Shown in pieces: positions 58,406-64,000 of a stretch of DNA of 64,000 bases. Each line of letters opens with the position of its first letter. Position 1 is the stretch's first letter. The notes under the pieces were generated by a model that was given only the letters and a program-made list of their open reading frames with translations, made no database searches and was not told the origin of the DNA. The position numbers were made by a program, and so were the translations under genes. The DNA comes from Azospirillum sp. B21. GTDB lineage: Bacteria > Pseudomonadota > Alphaproteobacteria > Azospirillales > Azospirillaceae. The DNA is taken from positions 1 through 64,000 of the forward strand of contig NZ_VTTO01000014.1 in NCBI RefSeq assembly GCF_008364825.1, in the 5' to 3' direction.

Positions 58406-59866
58406 ATGTCCGTTCAAACCTCCACGCGACCGCCTGCCGATCCACCTGCCACCCCGGACTCCGACCCGGCTCCGGGCCGGGTCGTCGCGGTCCGCGGCTC
58501 CGTCATCGACATCCGCTTTCCCGAAACGTCACTGCCGCCGTTGTTCGACGCGGTGGAAATCCTGTGGGACGGTCCCGAGCGGCTGGTGGCGGAGGTGCAG
58601 AGCCATCTCGACGCCGCCACCTTGCGGGCCATCGCGCTGCAGGGCACCTCCGGCCTGCGGCGGGGCACGCCGGCCCGCTCCACCGGCGGCCCGCTGACCG
58701 CCCCGGTGGGCGAGTCGGTGCTGGGCCGGCTGATCGACGTCATGGGGCTGGCGCGCGACGACGGGCCGGAGCTGCCGCCCGGCACGCCGCGCGCGCCGAT
58801 CCACCGCCCGCCTCCGCCTCTGGCCCGGCGCAGCCCGCGCCGAGACCTGATGGAGACCGGCATCAAGGTGATCGACCTGCTTGCCCCGCTGGCCCGCGGC
58901 GGCAAGGCCGCGATGTTCGGCGGCGCCGGGGTCGGGAAGACCGTGCTGGTGATGGAGTTGATCCGCAAGATGGTGGAGCGCCACACCGGCATCTCCGTCT
59001 TCGCCGGCATCGGCGAACGCTCCCGCGAGGGGCAGGAGTTGTGGGAGGAGATGAAGCGCTCCGGCGTGCTTGACCGCACCGCGCTCGTCTTCGGCCAGAT
59101 GAACGAGCCGCCGGGTGCGCGCTGGCGCGTCGGCCTGACCGCGCTGACCATCGCCGAGCATTTCCGCGACGAGGAAATGCTGGACGTGCTTCTGCTGATG
59201 GACAACGTCTTCCGCTTCGTCCAGGCCGGCGCGGAAGTGTCGGGCCTGCTCGGCCGCCTGCCGTCGCGCGTCGGCTACCAGCCGACGCTGGCCAGCGAGA
59301 TCGCCGAACTGGAGGAACGGGTCGCCTCCACCCCCGGTGCGGTGGTGACGGCGATCCAGGCGGTCTACGTCCCGGCCGACGACTTCACCGATCCCGCGGT
59401 GGCGGAGCTGTTCAGCCATCTCGACAGCTCCATCGTGCTGTCGCGCGCCATGGCGGCGGAAGGGCTCTATCCAGCGGTGGACCCGCTGAGTTCCACCTCC
59501 AGCCTGCTCGACCCGCTGGTGGTGGGGGAGGCGCATTACCGGCTGGCGGAGGATGTGCGCAAGACCATCGCCCATTACCGCGAACTGCAGGACGTCATCG
59601 CCCTGCTGGGCATGGAGGAGCTGAGCGCCGCCGACCGTCTGGCCGTGCGCCGCGCCCGCCGCCTGCAGCGTTTCCTGACCCAGCCCTTCCTGGTGACGGA
59701 GGCCTTCACCGGCCATGGCGGCGTCAGCGTGCCGCTGGAGGAGACGCTGAAGGGCTGCCGCGCCATCCTGGACGGCGAGGGCGACGACTGGGCCGAGAGC
59801 GCCTTCTTCATGACCGGCACCCTGGATCAGGTCCGGGAGCGCGACCGCGCCGGGAGGGTGGGATGA
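58406..59866 (+). CDS. atpD: N-type ATPase beta subunit AtpD
   Basis: A 486-aa catalytic beta subunit of a second, N-type rotary ATPase. Walker A GGAGVGKT is at residues 172-179, and the catalytic block GERSREGQELWEEM, the DNVFRFVQAG segment and DPLSSTSSLLDP are present. It is divergent from housekeeping F-type beta (for example FGQMNEPPGARWRVGLTALT and no DELSEED motif). The ATG at 58406 has CGGAG six bases before it; a much longer upstream extension is open but has no family match. It is the first gene of the order D-C-Q-R-B-E-F-A that defines N-ATPase operons. Its stop overlaps atpC by 4 bases. Confidence 0.93.
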   Translation: MSVQTSTRPPADPPATPDSDPAPGRVVAVRGSVIDIRFPETSLPPLFDAVEILWDGPERLVAEVQSHLDAATLRAIALQGTSGLRRGTPARSTGGPLTAPVGESVLGRLIDVMGLARDDGPELPPGTPRAPIHRPPPPLARRSPRRDLMETGIKVIDLLAPLARGGKAAMFGGAGVGKTVLVMELIRKMVERHTGISVFAGIGERSREGQELWEEMKRSGVLDRTALVFGQMNEPPGARWRVGLTALTIAEHFRDEEMLDVLLLMDNVFRFVQAGAEVSGLLGRLPSRVGYQPTLASEIAELEERVASTPGAVVTAIQAVYVPADDFTDPAVAELFSHLDSSIVLSRAMAAEGLYPAVDPLSSTSSLLDPLVVGEAHYRLAEDVRKTIAHYRELQDVIALLGMEELSAADRLAVRRARRLQRFLTQPFLVTEAFTGHGGVSVPLEETLKGCRAILDGEGDDWAESAFFMTGTLDQVRERDRAGRVG

Positions 59867-60474
59867 ACGAGAATCCGGGGAGTTCTCCCTCTCCCCCCCG
59901 GGGAGAGGGTCGGGGTGAGGGGGAGGCGCTGCGGGATTTTCCCAAAGGTTCCGCCACGCCACGCCCTCACCCTAACCCTCTCCCCGGGGGGGAGAGGGGA
60001 CTCAAGCGGGGGCGAACAGGCAACCTCTCCCTCATCGTCACCACCCCCACCTCCGTCGCCGCGCAGCTCACCGGCCTCCGTCACCTGCGGGCGGAAGACG
60101 CCAGCGGCGCATTCGGCATCTGGCCCGGCCATGCCGACCTGCTGACTGCCCTGGCGATCTCCGTCATCAGCTGGCGCACCGTCGACGGGCGCGAGGGGCA
60201 TTGCGCCGTGCGCGGCGGGGTGCTGACCATCCGCGACGGCGCCCGGATCGCCGTGGCGACGCGCGAGGCGGTGGTCGGCGACGACCTCCACGCCCTGGAA
60301 CGCGACGTGCTCGCCCGCTTCCGCCGCGACCGCGAGGAAGAGGGGGATGCGCGCAGCGGCGCCCGCCGCATGCATCTGGCCGCGATCCGCCATATCCTGG
60401 CCTATCTGCGTCCCGACCGCCGGCCCTCCGGCCCCTTCGCCCCCACTCCCGACGGCGGGGAGGAGGCGCCATGA
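59863..60474 (+). CDS. atpC: N-type ATPase epsilon subunit AtpC, N-terminus encoded by a palindromic repeat
   Basis: A 203-aa epsilon subunit. The conserved domain starts LSLIVTTPTSVAAQL at about residue 54 and includes GAFGIWPGHADLLTAL and WRTVDGREGHCAVRGG. Family members are about 130-150 residues and begin at that strand. The first 50 or so residues are encoded by the repeat at 59885-60000 and read as low-complexity Pro/Arg/Gly/Glu. No ATG, GTG or TTG exists in frame between the repeat and the domain, so translation must run through it from the ATG at 59863, which overlaps the atpD stop. The subunit links the central stalk; the extension may be tolerated because the N-terminus is exposed. 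Confidence 0.88.
   Translation: MNENPGSSPSPPRGEGRGEGEALRDFPKGSATPRPHPNPLPGGERGLKRGRTGNLSLIVTTPTSVAAQLTGLRHLRAEDASGAFGIWPGHADLLTALAISVISWRTVDGREGHCAVRGGVLTIRDGARIAVATREAVVGDDLHALERDVLARFRRDREEEGDARSGARRMHLAAIRHILAYLRPDRRPSGPFAPTPDGGEEAP
59885..60000. repeat. Palindromic repeat family B, copy 2 (inside atpC)
   Basis: A 116-base element: CTCCCTCTCCCCCCCGGGGA and GAGGGTCGGGGTGAGGGGG at the left, CCTCACCCTAACCCTCTCC and CCGGGGGGGAGAGGGGA at the right, centre GCGGGATTTTCCCAAAGGTT. It aligns end to end with the copy at 53222-53336. It is read in frame as about 39 residues of the AtpC N-terminus. Confidence 0.85.
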
Positions 60475-60749
60475 CCGACGACAAGGATCCGCTTCCCGGC
60501 AGCGTCCGCCGCCGCCGCGAAAGGCGGGAGCGCTGGGCCCGCGAGGGCGAACGGCCGATGGGCCGCAACCTCGCCCTGATCGGCGCGCTGGGCTGGCTGG
60601 TGATCGTGCCGACGCTGGCCGGCCTGTTCGCCGGGCGCTGGCTCGACGAACGGGCGGGCGGCGGGATTTTCTGGACGGCGACGCTGCTGTTCGCGGGCGT
60701 GGTGCTCGGCGGATGGCTCGCCTGGATCCGTATCGAGCAGGAGCGCTGA
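60471..60749 (+). CDS. atpQ: N-type ATPase accessory membrane protein AtpQ
   Basis: A 92-aa protein with a strongly basic N-terminus (RRRRERRERWAREGE) and two membrane segments, NLALIGALGWLVIVPTLAGL and GIFWTATLLFAGVVLGGWLA. It resembles the AtpI/AtpZ group and is the AtpQ of N-ATPase operons, thought to help ion transport or ring assembly. GGGGAGGAGG precedes the ATG, which overlaps atpC by 4 bases. The position directly before atpR is diagnostic. Confidence 0.82.
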   Translation: MTDDKDPLPGSVRRRRERRERWAREGERPMGRNLALIGALGWLVIVPTLAGLFAGRWLDERAGGGIFWTATLLFAGVVLGGWLAWIRIEQER

Positions 60750-60753
60750 CGCG

Positions 60754-61041
60754 ATGACTGCCCCCTATCTTCTTCCCATCCTGGCCGGGGCGCTGGCGGG
60801 GCTGGCGTTGGGAACCCTGTTCTTCCGCGGTCTGGCGGCGACCGCCCGGCTCTATGTGGCGGGCGGGGTCCGGCGGGCGGTTCCGCTCTATCTGCTGCGG
60901 CTGGCATGCGCCACCGCCGGCTTCACCATCGCCGCCCTGTGGGGCGGGGCGGAGGCGCTGCTGGCGATGCTGGCCGGATTCCAGATTGCCCGCAGCCTCG
61001 TGGTCCGGCGCGAAAAGCGGGCGGAGGCGGGAACGCCATGA
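60754..61041 (+). CDS. atpR: N-type ATPase accessory membrane protein AtpR
   Basis: A 95-aa protein with three membrane segments (LLPILAGALAGLALGTLFF, LYLLRLACATAGFTIAALWG and ALLAMLAGFQIARSLVV). Arginines within or next to the membrane spans fit the proposal that AtpR pairs with the c-subunit glutamate during ring assembly. That role comes from comparative work on the N-ATPase family, not from this sequence. It overlaps atpB by 4 bases (ATGA at 61038-61041). Confidence 0.82.
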   Translation: MTAPYLLPILAGALAGLALGTLFFRGLAATARLYVAGGVRRAVPLYLLRLACATAGFTIAALWGGAEALLAMLAGFQIARSLVVRREKRAEAGTP

Positions 61042-61712
61042 CGGACTCCCCCCTGACGACGCCGGTTGTCTTCGTGCTGGGACCGGTCCCGGTCACCCTA
61101 CCGGTCGTCGTCACCTGGGGCCTGATGGCGGCGATGGCGCTGGGATCCGTCCTGGCGACGCGGCGCCTGCGGGTGGAGCGGCCCGGCCGCGTCCAGACCG
61201 TGCTGGAGCTGGTGGTGGAGACCCTGCGCCGGCAGATCGCCGAGACGATGCAGGCCGACGCCACGCCCTTCCTGCCGCTGCTGGGCACGCTGTTTCTCTA
61301 TCTGGCGGTCGCCAACCTGTCCGGGCTGGTGCCGGGGCTGAAGGCGCCGACCGCCTTCCTGGAGACGGCGGCGGCGCTGGCGCTGGTCGTGCTTCTGGCC
61401 TCCCAGGCACTGGGCATCCGCCGCCGCGGCCTGTGGGCATATCTCAAGGGCTTCGCCCACCCCACCCCGCTTCTGCTTCCGCTGAACATCCTGTCGGAAC
61501 TGACGCGCGCCTTCTCGCTGTCGGTCCGACTGTTCGGCAACGTGATGAGCGGAGAGTTCGTCATCGCCATCGTGCTGTCGCTGGCCGGCCTGTTCGTGCC
61601 GGTGCCGCTGATGGCGCTGGAACTGCTTCTGGGCCTCGTGCAGGCGTACATCTTCACCGTGCTGGCCGCGGTCTTCATCGGCGGTGCGGTCGGAACAATA
61701 GAAAAGGGGTAG
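61038..61712 (+). CDS. atpB: N-type ATPase subunit a
   Basis: A 224-aa membrane subunit with five to six segments. The essential Arg is in FSLSVRLFGNVMSGEFVI near residue 172, opposite the c-ring. LFLYLAVANLSGLVPGLKAP precedes it and VQAYIFTVLAAVFIGGA ends the protein. It supplies the ion half-channels of the stator. It is shorter than the housekeeping a subunit (about 240-250), as is normal for N-ATPases. atpE follows after 5 bases. Confidence 0.92.
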   Translation: MTDSPLTTPVVFVLGPVPVTLPVVVTWGLMAAMALGSVLATRRLRVERPGRVQTVLELVVETLRRQIAETMQADATPFLPLLGTLFLYLAVANLSGLVPGLKAPTAFLETAAALALVVLLASQALGIRRRGLWAYLKGFAHPTPLLLPLNILSELTRAFSLSVRLFGNVMSGEFVIAIVLSLAGLFVPVPLMALELLLGLVQAYIFTVLAAVFIGGAVGTIEKG

Positions 61713-61717
61713 GAATC

Positions 61718-61957
61718 ATGGATGTCCATTCGATCAGCATCCTCGGCGCCGCGCTGGCCGTCTCGGTCGGCGCCATCGGGCCGGCCCTGGCGGAGGGACG
61801 CGCCGTCGCCGCCGCGATGGAGGCCATCGCCCGCCAGCCGGAAGCAGCCAACACCCTGTCGCGCACCCTGTTCGTCGGCCTGGCGATGATCGAGACGATG
61901 GCGATCTACTGCCTCGTCGTCGCCCTGCTGCTGCTGTTCGCCAACCCGTTCGCCTGA
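61718..61957 (+). CDS. atpE: N-type ATPase c subunit
   Basis: A 79-aa two-helix rotor subunit. Helix 1 has GAIGPALAEGRAVAAAMEAI with Glu26, the polar loop is ARQPEA, and helix 2 has MIETMAIYCLVV with the ion-carrying Glu59, Thr60 and Tyr64. Offset by six, these match Gln32, Glu65, Ser66 and Tyr70 of the sodium-binding Ilyobacter c-ring, with Gln replaced by Glu. The two-glutamate pattern is usual in N-ATPases; the sodium-type motif suggested Na+ transport, but the Burkholderia pseudomallei N-type ring was measured as proton specific. The ion here is undecided. Confidence 0.93.
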   Translation: MDVHSISILGAALAVSVGAIGPALAEGRAVAAAMEAIARQPEAANTLSRTLFVGLAMIETMAIYCLVVALLLLFANPFA

Positions 61958-61980
61958 CCGCGGCATTTCCGGAGCCCGTC

Positions 61981-62754
61981 ATGCACATCGACGGTTGGAC
62001 GATTCTGCTCCAGGCGGTCAATTTCCTGATCCTGGTCTGGCTGCTGCACCGCTTCCTCTACCGCCCGGTCCTGGCGGTGATCGCCGAGCGGCAGGCCGCC
62101 ACCGAGCGCGTCCGCAGCGACGCCGAGGCCGCTCGCCAAGCCGCCGAAGCCGCAAGCCGGAGCCTGGAGGACCAGCGCGCAACCCTGCCGGCCGAACGCG
62201 ACCGCCTGATCGCCGCCGCCCGCGCCGAGGCGGAAGCCGAACGCGCCGCGCTGCTCGACCGGGCGCGGACCGAGGCCGACCATGCGCTGGAGGAGGCGCG
62301 CGCCCGGCTGGCCGAGGAACGGGCGCAGGCGCTGGGCGCCCTGCAGCGCCACGCCGCCGATCTCGGCACCCAGCTGGCGACCCGCCTGCTGCGCGACGCG
62401 CCGGCACGCTCCCTGACCCGGCCGCTGCTGGAGGAGGCCTGCGCGGCGGTGGAGGCGCTGGACGCCTCCCAGCGCCACGCCCTGGCGGACGGGGCAGAGT
62501 CGGTGCCGGTGCGTCTCGCCGCGGCCGGCCCGCTGTCGGACGAGGACGCCGCCCATGCCCGCGACCGGCTGACGGTCGCATTGGGCCGGCCGGTGGCGCT
62601 GGAACTGACTGAGGATCCGTCGCTGATCGCCGGGGTGGAGCTGCATTTCGCCCACAGCGTCGTCCGCCGCAGCTGGAAACAGGCGCTGGCCGAGGCGAAG
62701 GAGGAGATGACCCGTCATGACTCCGCAAGAACCGATGCCGACTCCGTCGCTTGA
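61981..62754 (+). CDS. atpF: N-type ATPase subunit b
   Basis: A 257-aa peripheral stalk subunit. One membrane segment (WTILLQAVNFLILVWLLHRF, residues 5-24) is followed by a long coiled coil rich in Ala, Glu and Arg (about 35-150) and a C-terminal domain of about 90 residues. That last part, with DEDAAHARDRLTVALGRPVA and GVELHFAHSVVRRSWKQAL, resembles the end of the delta subunit. N-ATPase operons lack a separate delta gene (atpH), so this b subunit probably carries the delta function too. It overlaps atpA by 38 bases. Confidence 0.88.
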   Translation: MHIDGWTILLQAVNFLILVWLLHRFLYRPVLAVIAERQAATERVRSDAEAARQAAEAASRSLEDQRATLPAERDRLIAAARAEAEAERAALLDRARTEADHALEEARARLAEERAQALGALQRHAADLGTQLATRLLRDAPARSLTRPLLEEACAAVEALDASQRHALADGAESVPVRLAAAGPLSDEDAAHARDRLTVALGRPVALELTEDPSLIAGVELHFAHSVVRRSWKQALAEAKEEMTRHDSARTDADSVA

Positions 62755-64000
62755 GGACGCGCTCGACGCCTGGATGCCGGGTGCGTTGCGCCGGCTGGAC
62801 GGGCTGGACACCGCCGCGCGGCTGGAATCGGTCGGGCGGGTGGAATCGGTCGGCGACGGCATCGCCCATGTCTCCGGCCTGTCCGACGTGCGGGTGGACG
62901 AGCTGCTGCTGTTCCCCGGCGGCGTGGCCGGGCTGGCGATGGATCTGGATGACCGGATCGGCTGCGTCCTGCTGGGCGATGCCACCCAGGTCGCCGCCGG
63001 CGGCACCGTCCACGGCACCGGAACGGTCCTGCGCGTGCCGGTCGGCGACAGGCTGATGGGGCGGGTGGTCGATCCGCTCGGCAACCCGCTGGACGACGGT
63101 CCGCCGATCGAGGCCGACGGGTGGGAGCCGGTGGAGCGTCCCGCCCCGACCATCGCCGAGCGCGCGGCGGTGTCCGAACCGCTGCTGACCGGCACCGCGG
63201 TGATCGACGCCATGTTCCCGCTCGGCCGCGGCCAGCGCGAGCTGCTGATCGGCGACCGCGCCACCGGCAAGACCGCCATCGCCGTGGACGCCATCCTCAA
63301 CCAGACCGACGGGGATGTGTATTGCGTCTATGTCGCCGTCGGCCAGAAGGCGTCCGGCGTGCGCGCGGCGATCGAGGCGGTGCGCCAGGGCGGCGCCGCG
63401 GCGCGCACCCTGTTCGTCATCGCCGCCGCCGATTCCGCTCCCGGCCTGCAATGGCTGGCGCCCTATGCCGGCTTCACCATGGCCGAGCATTTCCGCGACA
63501 GCGGACGCCACGCCCTGGTGATCGTCGACGACCTGACCAAGCATGCGGCGGTCCACCGCCAACTCTCGCTTCTGCTGCGCCGCCCGCCGGGGCGGGAAGC
63601 CTATCCGGGCGACGTCTTCTACCTGCACAGCCGCCTGCTGGAACGGGCGGCCAAGCTGACGCCCGCCAGAGGCGGCGGGTCGCTGACCGCGCTTCCCATC
63701 GCCGCGACCCAGGGCGGCAACCTGTCGGCCTATATCCCGACCAACCTGATCTCCATCACCGACGGGCAGGTCTGCCTCGACGCCAAGCTGTTCTACGAGG
63801 GGCAGAAGCCGGCGGTGGACATCGGCCGCAGCGTGTCGCGCGTCGGCGGCAAGGCCCAGCCGCCGGCCCTGCGCGCCCTGGCGGAACCGCTGCGGCTCGA
63901 CTACGCCCAGTTCCTGGAGCTGGAGGTCTTCACCCGCTTCGGCGGTCTGGTGGACGAGCGGACGCGCAAGGCGGTGGAGCATGGCCGGCGCATGCGGTCC
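62717..64000 (+). CDS. atpA: N-type ATPase alpha subunit (partial, cut by window edge)
   Basis: 428 codons of the alpha subunit, open to the end of the window. The nucleotide-binding loop is GDRATGKT at residues 169-176, where housekeeping alpha subunits have GDRQTGKT. HSRLLERAAKLTPARGGGSL and ATQGGNLSAYIPTNLISITD are conserved, and SVSRVGGKAQ follows. The ATG at 62717 has GAGGAGATG upstream and lies within atpF. About 80-90 residues are missing. By family order, the gamma gene atpG should follow beyond the window. Confidence 0.93.
   Translation, partial: MTPQEPMPTPSLEDALDAWMPGALRRLDGLDTAARLESVGRVESVGDGIAHVSGLSDVRVDELLLFPGGVAGLAMDLDDRIGCVLLGDATQVAAGGTVHGTGTVLRVPVGDRLMGRVVDPLGNPLDDGPPIEADGWEPVERPAPTIAERAAVSEPLLTGTAVIDAMFPLGRGQRELLIGDRATGKTAIAVDAILNQTDGDVYCVYVAVGQKASGVRAAIEAVRQGGAAARTLFVIAAADSAPGLQWLAPYAGFTMAEHFRDSGRHALVIVDDLTKHAAVHRQLSLLLRRPPGREAYPGDVFYLHSRLLERAAKLTPARGGGSLTALPIAATQGGNLSAYIPTNLISITDGQVCLDAKLFYEGQKPAVDIGRSVSRVGGKAQPPALRALAEPLRLDYAQFLELEVFTRFGGLVDERTRKAVEHGRRMRS

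Overview
The window is 64 kb of GC-rich DNA from an alphaproteobacterium. The gene set fits Azospirillum or a close relative in the Rhodospirillales: an Entner-Doudoroff operon with an RpiR/HexR-type regulator, a pqqABCDE operon, a PTS for fructose only, an N-type ATPase operon and a large exopolysaccharide block. The genus is inferred from gene content and was not tested by a database search. No rRNA, tRNA, CRISPR array, insertion sequence or phage gene was recognised.

Layout. 0.1-4.7 kb: edd and zwf on the minus strand, divergent from a hexR-like gene, with AT-rich palindromes between them. 5-10.5 kb: a PQQ block (PedF-type cytochrome c-550, LuxR-type response regulator, CXXCW-motif protein, pqqABCDE). 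No PQQ-dependent dehydrogenase is present, so its apo-enzyme must lie elsewhere. 10.6-14.8 kb: a small conserved protein and a four-gene osmoprotectant ABC importer. 15-20.4 kb: E1 alpha and a frameshifted E1 beta of an acetoin/2-oxoacid dehydrogenase, a cytochrome c, a FadB-type fusion enzyme and an orphan protein. 20.6-27.3 kb: fruBKA, controlled by a divergent LacI-type FruR with two visible operators.

27.9-48 kb is a polysaccharide assembly region: flippase, a glycosyltransferase-methyltransferase fusion, a 730-aa protein I cannot place, a Wzc/ExoP-like chain-length ATPase, several GT4 and GT2 glycosyltransferases, a polymerase/ligase-like membrane protein and an exported beta-helix protein. 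Most of these genes overlap or nearly touch. After a convergent GT4 gene comes a large protein with two CBM60-like repeats and an unplaced catalytic-looking region. The unplaced 730-aa and 909-aa proteins are the best candidates here for undescribed biology.

48.7-56.2 kb holds an atypical receiver-LuxR regulator, a DMT exporter, a LysR regulator divergent from a ThDP-dependent decarboxylase-like gene with an ALDH7 gene behind it, and a degenerate EAL-like protein. 56.4-64 kb holds a MotA/MotB-like pair and the N-ATPase operon atpD-C-Q-R-B-E-F-A, cut by the window edge inside atpA.

A recurring feature is two families of GC-rich palindromic repeats, each with two copies. One copy of each family lies in frame at the 5' end of a gene (the CXXCW gene and atpC), leaving no start codon between repeat and conserved domain. 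This resembles the protein-embedded palindromic elements of Rickettsia.
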